DNA of 64,000 nucleotides, taken from positions 372,001 through 436,000 of the forward strand of contig CAWBCR010000017.1 of NCBI GenBank assembly GCA_963787375.1, given 5' to 3'. The notes beneath the pieces are model-generated. The model worked only from the letters and a program-made list of their open reading frames with translations. It made no database searches and had not been told where the DNA came from. Numbering within the stretch: position 1 is the stretch's first letter; each line of letters opens with the position of its first letter. Positions 43,116 to 52,879 of this stretch are shown in pieces. Source of the DNA: CAWBCR01 sp963787375 (GTDB lineage Bacteria; Chloroflexota; Anaerolineae; Aggregatilineales; UBA3940). The translations under genes and the position numbers were made by a program.

Positions 43116-44036
43116 ATGGTGAACGGTGTTGGGATAGCTGTTCTATGCGTAGTCGCCGTGATCGTCGTGGCCGGGCTGTTCCTGGTCATGACGTCAGTGC
43201 GGGTGATCAAGGAGTATGAGCGGCTGGTGGTCTTCCGGCTGGGGCGGCTGACCGGAACGCGCGGCCCCGGCCTCGTCCTGATCCTGCCCTTCATCGAGCA
43301 GGCCACAAAAGTCGACCTGCGCGAAACGGTGCTGGAGATTCCGCGCCAGACCTCGATCACCAAGGACAACGCGCCGATCAACATCGACTTCCTGATCTTC
43401 TGGCGGGTCGTCGAGCCGGAGCTGTCCGTGGTGCAGGTCGGCGACTTCCGTCAGGCGTCGCTGGGTATCGCCACGACCACCCTGCGCGCGGTCATCGGCG
43501 ACATCTCATTGGACGACGTGCTGGCCAAACGCGAGGAGATCAACAATGTGCTGCGTGTCAAGCTCGACGAGGTGACCGAGCGCTGGGGCGTCAAGATCAC
43601 CGGCGTCGAGATCCGCGAGATCGAGCCGCCGCGTGAGGTGCAGGAGGCGATGAACCGCCAGATGACCGCCGAGCGCGTGCGCCGCGCGACCGTCACCGAG
43701 GCGACCGGCGCGCGCGAGTTGGCCATTCTGCGCGCCGAGGGCGAGAAGCAGGCGGCGATCCTTGAAGCTGAAGGTCGTAAAGAGGCCGCCATTCTGCAGG
43801 CGCAGGGCGAGCAGCAGGCCCAGGGCCTGCGCGCGCAGGGCTTTGCCCAGGCGCTGGAAGCGATCCACGGCGTGGCGCAGGGCGTCGATCAGAACACAAT
43901 GGCGCTCCAGTATTTCGCGACGCTCAAGGACCTCGGCGCGAGCCCCAGTACCAAGTATATCTTCCCGCTGGAGTTCACTGAGCTGGCCCGCCGTTTTGTC
44001 GACGTGAACGGCAAGCAGAAGGACGAGGGGAAGTAG
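43116..44036 (+). CDS. SPFH/band 7 (stomatin-like) membrane protein
   Basis: A 306-residue protein. One N-terminal helix (VGIAVLCVVAVIVVAGLFLVM) is followed by the band-7 domain (VIKEYERLVVFRLGRLTGTRGPGLVLILPFIE, VDLRETVLEIPRQTSITKDN). A long Ala/Glu/Gln coiled coil (LRAEGEKQAAILEAEGRKEAAILQAQGEQQ) and the terminal YIFPLEF motif complete it. Such proteins form membrane cage-like oligomers and often work with an NfeD protease partner, which is not visible here. GGAGG lies just before the start. A thioesterase gene follows by 20 bases. Confidence 0.93.
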   Translation: MVNGVGIAVLCVVAVIVVAGLFLVMTSVRVIKEYERLVVFRLGRLTGTRGPGLVLILPFIEQATKVDLRETVLEIPRQTSITKDNAPINIDFLIFWRVVEPELSVVQVGDFRQASLGIATTTLRAVIGDISLDDVLAKREEINNVLRVKLDEVTERWGVKITGVEIREIEPPREVQEAMNRQMTAERVRRATVTEATGARELAILRAEGEKQAAILEAEGRKEAAILQAQGEQQAQGLRAQGFAQALEAIHGVAQGVDQNTMALQYFATLKDLGASPSTKYIFPLEFTELARRFVDVNGKQKDEGK

Positions 44037-44056
44037 CCATTGGCGTGAGGGGAAAC

Positions 44057-44551
44057 ATGATGAGCGTCCATGATCGCCAGCGCGAGATCACGCTGCGCTT
44101 TCTGGCTGCGCCGATGGACATCAACCTGTACGGCAACGTGCACGGTGGCGCGGTGATGAAATGGATCGACGAGGCGGCCTACGCCTGTGCCGCCGGCTGG
44201 TGCGGCCAGTACTGCGTGACGGTCTACGTAGGGGGCATCCGTTTCTACAGGCCGATTCACATCGGTGAGTTGGTCGAGCTGCACGCCAGGCTGCTGCACA
44301 CCGGGCGGACCAGCATGCACATTTCTGTCGATGTCAGCGCTGCCGATCCGCGCAACAACCACTATGAGCAGAAAACACACTGCGTGATTGTGTTTGTGGC
44401 GATTGATGCCGACGGCAAGCTGGTCGAGGTGCCGAAATGGCAGCCCGAGACGCCGGAAGACCGTCAGCGGCAGCAGTACGCCATCAGGCTGATGGAGTTG
44501 AGTAAGGCTATCGAAGACGAGATCAAACCCTACCAGCCGGGGCATGAGTAA
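44057..44551 (+). CDS. Hotdog-fold acyl-CoA thioesterase
   Basis: A 164-residue enzyme of the YciA/Acot type. The motif NLYGNVHGGAVMKWIDEAAYACA contains the catalytic Asp and the hotdog helix. VYVGGIRFYRPIHIGELVELHARLLHTGRTSMHI is the central sheet. It hydrolyses acyl-CoA to free acid and CoA. ATG 44057 follows GAGGGG; an upstream GTG at 44045 is less likely. It may share a transcript with the stomatin gene. Confidence 0.9.
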   Translation: MMSVHDRQREITLRFLAAPMDINLYGNVHGGAVMKWIDEAAYACAAGWCGQYCVTVYVGGIRFYRPIHIGELVELHARLLHTGRTSMHISVDVSAADPRNNHYEQKTHCVIVFVAIDADGKLVEVPKWQPETPEDRQRQQYAIRLMELSKAIEDEIKPYQPGHE

Positions 44552-44555
44552 ACAG

Positions 44556-44581
44556 AAACGGGGCGCGACCGCCCCGTTTTC
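44556..44581. terminator. Bidirectional terminator
   Basis: AAACGGGGCG pairs with CGCCCCGTTT-type bases (44571-44580), with A/T-rich flanks, between the convergent thioesterase and mutase genes. Confidence 0.85.
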
Positions 44582-44607
44582 TATTCAAACCGCCTTGCCT
44601 GACAATT

Positions 44608-46339
44608 TCAAATCCAGGCCGGCTCGTGGTAAATGCCGAACACCTCGCGCAGCCGGTCGGTGATCTCGCCCAGCGTGGCGTAGCCCTTGACGGCGGCGAT
44701 GAAATACGGCATCAGGTTCTCGCCGCGCTTTGCAGCCTCTTCGACGGCCTGCAGCGCCGCACCAACGGCCTCGCCGTCGCGCGTGCGGCGCAGCGTCTCC
44801 AGCCGTGCCATCTGCCGCTCGTAGCCCTGCGGGTCCATCTCCAGGATCGGGATACGCAGCGGCGTTTCGTCGGCGTACGCGTTTACACCGACGATGACCC
44901 GCTGCTTCTCGTCGATTTCTCGCTGGTAGCGATAGGCGGCGTCGGCGATCTCGCGCTGGAAGAAGCCAACCTCGATGGCGGGCAGCAGGCCGCCCAGCTC
45001 CTCGATGCGGCGGAAGTAGTCGTAGGCTTCAGCCTCAATGCGCCGCGTCTGCGCCTCGACGAAGTACGAGCCGCCCAGCGGGTCGATGGTGTTGATCACG
45101 CCTGAACTCGTGGGCGATGACCTGCTGCGTGCGCAGCGCTACCTGCGCTGCTTCGGCGGAAGGCAGCGCGAGCGCCTCGTCCATGCTGTTGGTATGCAGT
45201 GACTGTGTCCCGCCCAGCACGGCAGCCAGCGCCTGAAGAGCGACCCGAACCACGTTAATTTCCGGCTGCTGCGCCGTGAGCGTGACACCCGCCGTCTGTG
45301 TGTGGAAGCGCATCAGCAGCGAGCGCTCGGACTTGGCCCCGAACTTCTCGCGCATGACGGCGGCCCAGATACGCCGCGCGGCGCGGTACTTGGCGATCTC
45401 CTCGAAAAAATCATTGTGCGCGTTGAAGAAGAAGCTCAGGCGCGGCGCGAAGTCGTCCACGTCCAGCCCGCGCTCGACCGCCCAGCGCACATATTCGAAG
45501 CCGTCAGCCAGCGTGAAGGCCAGCTCCTGCGCAGCGGTCGACCCGGCCTCGCGGATGTGGTAGCCGCTGATGCTGATTGTGTTCCACTCTGGCATCTCGC
45601 GGGTGCCAAACTCGATGGTGTCGGTCACCAGCCGCATCGACGGCTCCGGCGGGAAGATGAACTCCTTCTGTGCGATGAACTCCTTGAGGATGTCATTCTG
45701 GGTGGTGCCGCGCAGCACGCTGCGGTCGTAGCCCTGTTTCTCGGCGGCGGCGATGTACATCGCCCAGATGATGGCTGCCGGCGAATTGATCGTCATGCTG
45801 GTCGAGACTTCGCCCATCGGGATGCCGTCAAACAGGATTTCCATATCTTTCAGTGACGACACCGCCACGCCGCACTTGCCAAACTCGCCTAATGATTCGG
45901 GCGCGTCGCTGTCGTAGCCCATCAGCGTCGGCAGATCGAAAGCCACCGACAGGCCGGTCTGCCCCTTTTCTAGCAAGTACTTGAAGCGCTGGTTGGTCTC
46001 TTCGGCGGTGCCAAACCCGGCGAACATGCGCATCGTCCACAGCCGTCCCCGGTGCATCGTGGCGTGAATGCCGCGCGTGTAAGGGGGTTCGCCAGGAAAG
46101 CCCAGCTCGTTGACATAGTCGAAATCGGGCAGGTCGAGCGGCGTGTACAGCCGGTCAATAGGCGTGCTGGAAGCGGTGATGAATGCCTCAGAGCGCTCCG
46201 GCTTCTGGGCGAGCGCATCCTTGAGCGTTGTGTTTTCCCATCGCTTCAATTCGGCGGCAAGGTCATCTGACTGGCTCACCTGTGGGGTGATCTTCTCCCT
46301 GTTGACCATGCGGATAGTCTCCTCAAACTGGCGACTCAT
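44608..46339 (-). CDS. mcmA1: Methylmalonyl-CoA mutase catalytic subunit (one frameshift)
   Basis: About 576 residues once one base is removed. The catalytic barrel is clear: RLYTPLDLPDFDYVNELGFPGEPPYTRG, TMRMFAGFGTAEETN, SVAFDLPTLMGYDSD, SISGYHIREAGSTAAQELAFTLADGFEYV and QTAGVTLTAQQPEINVVRVALQALAAVLGGTQSLHTNSMDEAL. The frame breaks at HE/SGVINTIDPLGGSYFVEAQT through one extra T near 45104-45106. Both halves are otherwise well conserved, so a sequencing indel is likely. The B12-binding domain is absent and must be a separate subunit. The enzyme interconverts methylmalonyl-CoA and succinyl-CoA, or a related acyl-CoA pair. Confidence 0.9.
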
Positions 46340-46471
46340 AGCTTTCTGACACTGGTACCCTAATTGTAATGGCGCTCACAGCGGCCCACAACCTCCGTTT
46401 GACAGTCGCGCTGCTTCCGATTACCGTAAAGTCGGTATCTCAGGGCGTTTGTCTTCACCTGGAAAGCGATT

Positions 46472-48087
46472 GTGACCTCTTCGAACAAAGTCGACCGGCT
46501 GCTGGCGGAAGGCAGTGTACGTGGGCTGTGCCGGGCGCTGCGCCATCGCAACGCGCTTGTCCGGCGGAGCGCCGCCAGAGCGCTTGGCGATCTGGGCACC
46601 CGCAGGGCGTGGCGTGCCTGGCCCGTGCCCTGTCGGACGCTGACGAGGAGGTCCGGCGCCGGGCGGTCGAGTCGCTCCAGCGGATCAACGATCCGGCAGC
46701 AGTCGGCGCGCTGATCGCGGCGGCCTTTGGCGCGCATCCACCGCTGGCGCGGCTGGCCGAACAGGCGCTGGCCGCCAGTACCATGCCGGAGGCGTCCGCC
46801 GTGCTGCGCCTCAAAGACATCCTGACGCGCAACGACTGGGCAGCATTGAGCGATCTGGGCGAGGCGGGCCGTCTGCCGCTGCAGGTTATCCTCAACAGCC
46901 AGCAGTACGCCGCATGGCCCTCGGCCAAGCGCAAGCAGGTTCTTTCAGCGGCGGTTCAGCTTGGCGTGAGGCTGCCGCCCCGGCACAGCCGCGAGCTGGC
47001 CCGCATGGGGATGTTCACTAGCGGGGTGCATACCGTTGGCGATCTGCTGACCGGGCTTCGCAGCCGCAATCCCGACGTGCGCAGCGCCGCCGCCGAGAAG
47101 ATGGCCGACAGCGGCCAGCGCTGGGCGGCCTTCCTGATGTATAACCGCTTCAAGCGCGAGCAAAAACCTGGCGGCGACCGCGGCGTGGCGGTGGCCCTCG
47201 CGCGGGCAATGGAGCGGCTGGACGATCTGCGCCCGGTGGAAGACACGCGCCGGCAGCTTTACGAGGGCGAGGGCGTGCAGGCGGCAGAAGCCGCCCGGAT
47301 GCTGGCCGAGATTGGCACGCAGCACACCCTCGAAACGCTGTTCTGGTTCATCGCCGAGCCGCCCCCTCCCCCTGCCTATCGCAACGTGCCGCTGGCGACC
47401 AATGCGCTGGCCGGCACCGGCCCGGCGGCGGTTGAGGCGCTGCGACCGCTCGCCGCGCACGAGTCGGAAGCGGTGCGGCGGCTGATGGTCGACGTGATAA
47501 CGCGCAGTGGCCATTCTGCCAGCATCGACATGCTGCGTGATCTGGGCCGCGATACGTCCGAGAGGGTCAGCCGGGCGGCGGTCGAGGCGCTGGGCGGCCT
47601 GAATACCGCTGCCGCTGCTGCTGCACTGGTCGACCTGCTGGAGGATGTGCCGCGCGAGTGGATTGTGCACACGCTGGTGAGCGTGACGCAGCCGGAGGCG
47701 CTGGAGCACCTGCGGCGCATTCAGCCTGAAGTGACGACGCTGGAAGGCGTGCTGCTGGGCGATGACCGCAAGCCGCTGGCCGGGGCGCAGGTGCAGATGA
47801 TGCACGAATATTATTATGGCGAGCTGGTAGGTTGGGGCTGGAAAGCTGCCAGCGCCCGCGCCCGCACGGACGAATCGGGAGCATTCTCGCTGTCGCTGCT
47901 GGCTTATTACGACGAAGTTATCTACCGGCTCAAGATCGTGCTGCCCGGCAGCAACCGCAAGGCCCCTGAGACATTTATGGCCGATATTGCGCTGGCAGCA
48001 GGTAGTGCCAACCAGGCCAAAATACGGATCGACCGCTTCTTCGACCGGCTGATGATCGAGGTGGGCCAGCCGCGCGAGGTCGAGTAG
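46472..48087 (+). CDS. HEAT-repeat protein with C-terminal carboxypeptidase-regulatory-like domain (one frameshift)
   Basis: GTG 46472 starts TSSNKVDRLLAEGSVRGLC and the first HEAT repeat (ALRHRNALVRRSAARALGDLGT). At the CCC run 46599-46601 one missing base shifts the frame; the repeats then continue (PQGVACLARALSDADEEVRRRAVESL) to about residue 425. A beta-sandwich-like domain follows (LEGVLLGDDRKPLAGAQVQM, RTDESGAFSLSLLAYYDE). HEAT arrays are protein scaffolds. The function is unknown. An alternative reading from 46369 has a non-HEAT N-terminus and is rejected. It is divergent from the mutase gene. Confidence 0.8.
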
Positions 48088-48092
48088 CCCCG

Positions 48093-50465
48093 CTAGCGAT
48101 CCGTTTTCACCCACATGCGCGCGCCGTCGGCGATAATCCGCACCGTACCTGACTGGTCGGTGCGATACATCGTCGCGCCGGCAGCCGCCAGCCGCTCCAG
48201 CACCTCGGCATGCGGCAGCCCGAAGCGATTCCCTGCATCGACAGAGATCACCGCAATCTGTGGGCTGACCGTGGCCAGAAACGCGTCGCTCGATACGCTG
48301 CGGTTGCCGCTGCGCGGCACCAGCAGGGCAGACGCGTCCAACGGGTAGGGCCCATCCATCAGCGCCGTCTCATCCTCCGGCGCGAGATCGCCTGGCAGCA
48401 GCACGCGCGTCTCGCCGTACGACACCATCACCGACACCGGTGGGCTGGCCTGCGATTCGTCTGGCGGCCCAACCGGCGCGCCGACGACCATCAGCGTGAC
48501 GCCATCACCCACACTGACACGCATGCCGGGCTGCCCCAACACGGCAACCGTGCCGTGCGCGTCGAGCGCGCTCAACGCCGCCTGCGCGGTCGCGTCGGCG
48601 GGTGGCTGGCCGTTGGTCATCACCGAATCAAAGCGGTAGCGATCCACGATGGCTGGCAGCGCGGCGGTGTGGGTTGCGTCCGTCTGCGTGATGACCAGCA
48701 GGTCGACCCGCCGCTGCCAGAAGGGCAGCGCGCGGCCCATCCCCGCCGACAGGCTGCGCCCGCTGCCGCCTGCGTCAACCAGCACGTGACGCCCGCTGGG
48801 TGTCGTGATCAGCGTTGAGCTGCCGTCGCCCACGTCGAAGAAGGTCACGTGCAGGCGGCCATCGGGCAGCGACCACACCCCCGCCCACAGCAGCGCGGTG
48901 GCGATCAGCCCGGCGAACCCCAGCGACTTGACGCCGAACGCCTGCCGCAGCCAATGTCGCTGTTCAGCGCGCGTCTCCGGCGGCTGTATGGCATACAATG
49001 TGATCCCGAACATGGCGACGTATATCCCCCAGATTACCCCCGGCGACACGTTCTGAACGGCTATCGAGGCCATTGGCAGGCGTGCAGCCACTTGCACTAC
49101 GCCGATGGTCCACGTCAGAAACACCCAGCTTGCCCAGGCCAGCGCCTGCCCCAGCGGCCAGAACACCGGCGCCGCCAGCACGCCCAGCCCGCCGAAGACC
49201 ATCAGCGGCGTTTGCGCCGGGATGATCAGGAAGTTGACCGGCAGCGAGACCAGCGAGAAGCGCCTGAACGTGTAGGCCATGATCGGCGTGGTGGTGATTT
49301 GCGCGGCGACGGTCACCACGAACGCGTCGGACACCGCCCCCACGATAGCCTGCGCCCGCTCCTGTGAGGTCAGCCGCTCTAGCACGGAAGCCAGCAGCTT
49401 TTGCAGCGGCTCGACGTACAGCACCAGCCCCAGCGTCGCCAGAAAGCTGAGCTGGAAGCCAACGTCCCACAGCACGGTCGGATCGATGGCTGTCATGGCC
49501 AGCGCGGCAAACGACAGCGAGGCGAGGCCGTATGTCTGCCGTCCCAGCTCCAGTGCCACCAGTGCCAGCGTGGTCATGATCGCCGCCCGGATCACCGCCG
49601 GGTCGCCGCCGACGAAGATTGAGTAGACAAAGATGCCTGTGATGGTGATTCCTGCCACCCAGCCCCTTCGCTTCACAATGCGCTGCGCCAGTGCCTGGAT
49701 CAGCCCGGCCAGGATCACGAGGTTGGTGCCCGAGATGGCGATGATATGCGTGGCGCTGACCGTGCTGAAGGCGTCGCTCACGTCGGGGCTGATGCCGGTC
49801 TCGATGCCCAGCAAAATGCCTTGCAGCAGCGACGCCTGCGGGTCTGGCAGCAGGCGCTGGATGAGCGTATACGCCTGCTGCCGAAAGTCGAGCATCGCTG
49901 CGCGGATTGGGCTGCCCTGCCGGGGGCCGGTCACCTCGACCTGTGTGAACTGCATCGTGCTGTACACACCCTGGCGGGCCAGGTAGTCGCGATACGAGAA
50001 GGTGTCGAACACCGGCGGCGTGCGCAGGTCGCCGGTCAGCCGCACAGGATCGCCATAGCGAAAGGTGCCCACGCGCGGAGTCTGCGCCAGCAGCAGCCCC
50101 GATACGGGCTGCGCCGCCCCGTTTGCCGCAATGAGCGTCTGCACGCGCACGCGCAGGTTGATGTGCGTATCGCGCACGTCAGGCGCATCGACGATCATAC
50201 CCTCGACCGTCACAAAGCCTTGATCGTTGTACGCGGCAAGGTCGCCCGGCCCGATGTGAGGGACGGAGATTGCGTAGCGCGCCGCGCCGAGCGCAAACAG
50301 CAGTGCGCATGCAAACCCGGTGCGCCATGCCGGGCGTGCGCGGGCCAGCGCGATCCCGGCCAGCGCAGGCAGCGCCAGCCCGGCCCACAGCAGCCACGGC
50401 GCGCCGCTTGCCTTCGAGACAGCGATCCCGGCCAGCCAGGCGGCGGTCAAATACACAAGTGTCAT
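48093..50465 (-). CDS. comEC: ComEC/Rec2 DNA-uptake channel with a degenerate metallo-lactamase-like domain
   Basis: A 790-residue membrane protein. An N-terminal DUF4131-like and OB region (residues about 30-200) precedes the competence membrane domain (QASLLQGILLGIETGISPDVSDAFSTVSATHIIAISGTNLVILAG) and a C-terminal metallo-beta-lactamase-like domain starting FFDVGDGSSTLITTPSGRHVLVDAGGSG. The metal motif, usually SHPDADH, reads TQTDATH, so at least a His and an Asp ligand are missing. The channel may work without its own nuclease. ComEA and comF are not adjacent. Confidence 0.9.
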   Translation of the reverse strand: MTLVYLTAAWLAGIAVSKASGAPWLLWAGLALPALAGIALARARPAWRTGFACALLFALGAARYAISVPHIGPGDLAAYNDQGFVTVEGMIVDAPDVRDTHINLRVRVQTLIAANGAAQPVSGLLLAQTPRVGTFRYGDPVRLTGDLRTPPVFDTFSYRDYLARQGVYSTMQFTQVEVTGPRQGSPIRAAMLDFRQQAYTLIQRLLPDPQASLLQGILLGIETGISPDVSDAFSTVSATHIIAISGTNLVILAGLIQALAQRIVKRRGWVAGITITGIFVYSIFVGGDPAVIRAAIMTTLALVALELGRQTYGLASLSFAALAMTAIDPTVLWDVGFQLSFLATLGLVLYVEPLQKLLASVLERLTSQERAQAIVGAVSDAFVVTVAAQITTTPIMAYTFRRFSLVSLPVNFLIIPAQTPLMVFGGLGVLAAPVFWPLGQALAWASWVFLTWTIGVVQVAARLPMASIAVQNVSPGVIWGIYVAMFGITLYAIQPPETRAEQRHWLRQAFGVKSLGFAGLIATALLWAGVWSLPDGRLHVTFFDVGDGSSTLITTPSGRHVLVDAGGSGRSLSAGMGRALPFWQRRVDLLVITQTDATHTAALPAIVDRYRFDSVMTNGQPPADATAQAALSALDAHGTVAVLGQPGMRVSVGDGVTLMVVGAPVGPPDESQASPPVSVMVSYGETRVLLPGDLAPEDETALMDGPYPLDASALLVPRSGNRSVSSDAFLATVSPQIAVISVDAGNRFGLPHAEVLERLAAAGATMYRTDQSGTVRIIADGARMWVKTDR

Positions 50466-50519
50466 CGGAAGGTATCTTTCCGAACGAGGTCAGGCTGCTG
50501 CCAGTGTAACACAGAACTC

Positions 50520-50549
50520 GTAGGGGCAGACACACAGATCTGCCCCTAC
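50520..50549. repeat. Palindromic GTAGGGGCAGA/TCTGCCCCTAC intergenic element
   Basis: An 11-base perfect inverted repeat around CACACAGA sits between comEC and the S41 protease gene. GTAGGGGC...GCCCCTAC palindromes of this style occur in many copies in several Chloroflexota and cyanobacterial genomes, so it is probably a dispersed repeat. It could also end transcription. Confidence 0.6.
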
Positions 50550-50582
50550 AGGTTGTCGAGATTCAATTATGGAGAGGTGCGC

Positions 50583-52658
50583 TTACTGGCCCAGGGCGTT
50601 CAGCGCGGCATCCATCACCGGGTCGCCGGTAGAAGTCAGGTTCTGCTCGGTCAGCGGCACCTGGACCGTCGGCTGCACACCCTTGCCCTCGATGTGCACG
50701 TTGCCATTCGCGTCTACTGCCTGCGCGATGGTGATGCGCACCGTGACGTCGTCGGGCATCTTCACATCGTCGACACCGCCGCCCAGACCCGCCGTGTGGT
50801 ATTCGCCGACGATGGCCGCTCGATTCTGGAGCGTCATGTCGTAGGAGAAGAACTCGCACGCGCTGGCGCAGTCAGGTCCGATGAGCACTGTGATCTTGCC
50901 GTTGTAGCGCAGGTTCTCCGGCGGCAGGATGAAGTGCTCTTCCGTGTTCGGATCGAAGTAGAACTTGCCGATGCTGGGATCGTACTCCGCCGAGTTCCCC
51001 AGGTCGAGCGTGTCGTTGAAGAAGTACGCAGCCATCTGGTCGGCCAGGAAGCCGCGCCCGCCGCCATTCTGGCGCAGATCAATCACCAGCCCGGTCACGT
51101 TGTTGTCGTTAAGCGCCTTGATCATCCGTTCCCATAGCTGGATGGTCAGCAGATCATTGTCAAAGAAGCTGTAGATCTGAACGTAGGCGTTGCCGTCGGG
51201 CAGGAGCTTGTAGTCGAGCGGCAGCTCGAACCCGGACTGGCCCCCGCCCGGCAGTGCGTGGAACAGGCTGTCAAGCTCAGTGGATGCCGTCATGTTCGCC
51301 TGCTGTTGTGACGAATCGCCGGGGTTCTGATACGTCATCGTGACGTTGGCTCCTACCGCCGCGCGCACGACAAACAGCAGTTGATCGAGGCGGCGGTTCT
51401 GGTCGGTGCTGAAGGGGCCAAGCCACGGTGTTGTCTGGTCAATAGCCTGCTCGATGGGCGTCCCATTGATGGCGATCACCTCTGCACCAACCTTGATACC
51501 CGCCTGCTGGGCAGGGCTGTCGGGCAATACATAGGTGACGAACACGTGATGATCGCTCGTCTCGCCAACGTTCAGGCCGAGCCCGCCGCCTGAGGCGGCG
51601 CGGAAGTCTTCGGTGACAAACGGCCCGCTGACGTGCCCATCCGGGATCTCCCACAGGAAGTCACGCAGTGCACGCTGGTAGTCAAGTGAGTTGTGATTAC
51701 GGTCGGCAGCCTGAAACTGCGCCAGGTACTTGTCGTGCAGCGCCTGGAAGTCGACGTGCTTCAGTTCGGTCCAGGCGTATTCCTTGCTCATCTTGTCGAC
51801 CAGCGCGTTGAAAGCGTCGGTATAGCTCATGCTGGAGAAATCCGACTGCGCTGCGCTGGGCGGTTCGATCAAGTCGATCTGCGGATTCTTGGTACGGTCG
51901 AAGACAAACGGGTGGCTGTCCAGGTCAACCGTGGTGTAGCCCTGTGGCAGCCGCACGATCGGATCGTCGGCGGTGAACAGCTTGCCATCCGCGCCAAAGT
52001 CGGAGGGGAAGCCTTCGCTCCCGTCTGGCGCGTAGATGACTAGCTTCCCGCCAAAGATCTCACCGCGTGTGGCCGCGTCGTTGCTGACGCGCGTCGAGGC
52101 GTAGGCTGTCGACCAGCCGCCGCCGCCAAGATCGCGCTCCTCAAGAAACGGGTCGCCCCAGACGTTATTCCAGTAAGCCACTGCGAAAACCATCACACCC
52201 GTGTTGGTCTGTCCGTTGTTGTCGACATCACGCAGGTCGCCCTGCGGGTCGATGGGCAGCTCAAGCGTGTAGGTAAACGGCGAGGTCTCGAAGTCAGAGG
52301 TGATCTGGCCCATCGTCTGCGAGGCGACCGGTATGATGAAGCCGTGGTTGCGGTCAACAAAACCGGCCTCATCTTCGAGGATCACCAGCGGCTGCGCGAC
52401 GCCTGTTGTGAAGAAAGCATTGGTGTACGTGACGTTGCCGTTGACGACCTCAGGTCCGCCCTCGTCGTTGACGATCACCGCATCTGGCAGGTTATCGTTG
52501 CTGGTCGGGTTGAGCACCCCCTGCGACGCGCCTGTCGGATGCACTTCAGGTGTCGGCTGCTGAGTGGCTGCCGCTGGCAGCAGGCCGGTCACGGACGTAC
52601 AAGCCAGCGAAGCCAGCATGCCGGCCAGCAGGAGTATGCCTAACGAGTGTTTCTTCAT
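50583..52658 (-). CDS. S41-family protease lipoprotein with PDZ domain
   Basis: A 691-residue lipoprotein (lipobox SLAC, lipidated C20). An N-terminal extracytoplasmic region rich in Asp and Gly is followed by a helical segment (YTDAFNALVDKMSKEYAWTELKHVDF), a PDZ domain (VLPDSPAQQAGIKVGAEVIAINGTPI) and the S41 catalytic core. The nucleophile serine is in PDCASACEFFSYD. The usual TxGKG lysine region reads YHTAGLGGGVDD, so this is not the Ser-Lys CtpA type. It probably degrades or processes exported proteins. The start ATG 52656-52658 is fixed by the signal peptide. Confidence 0.88.
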   Translation of the reverse strand: MKKHSLGILLLAGMLASLACTSVTGLLPAAATQQPTPEVHPTGASQGVLNPTSNDNLPDAVIVNDEGGPEVVNGNVTYTNAFFTTGVAQPLVILEDEAGFVDRNHGFIIPVASQTMGQITSDFETSPFTYTLELPIDPQGDLRDVDNNGQTNTGVMVFAVAYWNNVWGDPFLEERDLGGGGWSTAYASTRVSNDAATRGEIFGGKLVIYAPDGSEGFPSDFGADGKLFTADDPIVRLPQGYTTVDLDSHPFVFDRTKNPQIDLIEPPSAAQSDFSSMSYTDAFNALVDKMSKEYAWTELKHVDFQALHDKYLAQFQAADRNHNSLDYQRALRDFLWEIPDGHVSGPFVTEDFRAASGGGLGLNVGETSDHHVFVTYVLPDSPAQQAGIKVGAEVIAINGTPIEQAIDQTTPWLGPFSTDQNRRLDQLLFVVRAAVGANVTMTYQNPGDSSQQQANMTASTELDSLFHALPGGGQSGFELPLDYKLLPDGNAYVQIYSFFDNDLLTIQLWERMIKALNDNNVTGLVIDLRQNGGGRGFLADQMAAYFFNDTLDLGNSAEYDPSIGKFYFDPNTEEHFILPPENLRYNGKITVLIGPDCASACEFFSYDMTLQNRAAIVGEYHTAGLGGGVDDVKMPDDVTVRITIAQAVDANGNVHIEGKGVQPTVQVPLTEQNLTSTGDPVMDAALNALGQ

Positions 52659-52879
52659 GGATGTCTGCCCTCTCTGGCTGTTATGATAGGAATCCAAGCC
52701 GGTCCGTAAAGCGCGCTGTGCACAGTCCTCTGGCTCCCCTGCGCACGAGCATGAGTTTAATATATAGAATAGTATCCCGAAAAAGCACGACCTTTGCCAG
52801 CTACTGGCAAGTAATGTACCATTCCAGATGTCAGGGCGCAGCATGGAGGATTTGTCTGATCGCACCCGGTGGGGGGAAC

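Noticed and set aside
45035..45110. Programmed frameshift in the mutase gene
   Set aside because: There is no slippery heptamer or stimulatory structure, and the bases fit a simple one-base insertion.
46369..46600. Start of the HEAT-repeat gene at 46369
   Set aside because: That frame gives a non-repeat N-terminus, while the frame from GTG 46472 gives a proper first HEAT repeat that joins after a one-base correction.
49746..51137. A 463-codon plus-strand frame across comEC and the S41 gene
   Set aside because: It is antisense to two recognised genes and crosses their intergenic palindrome. No domain is seen.
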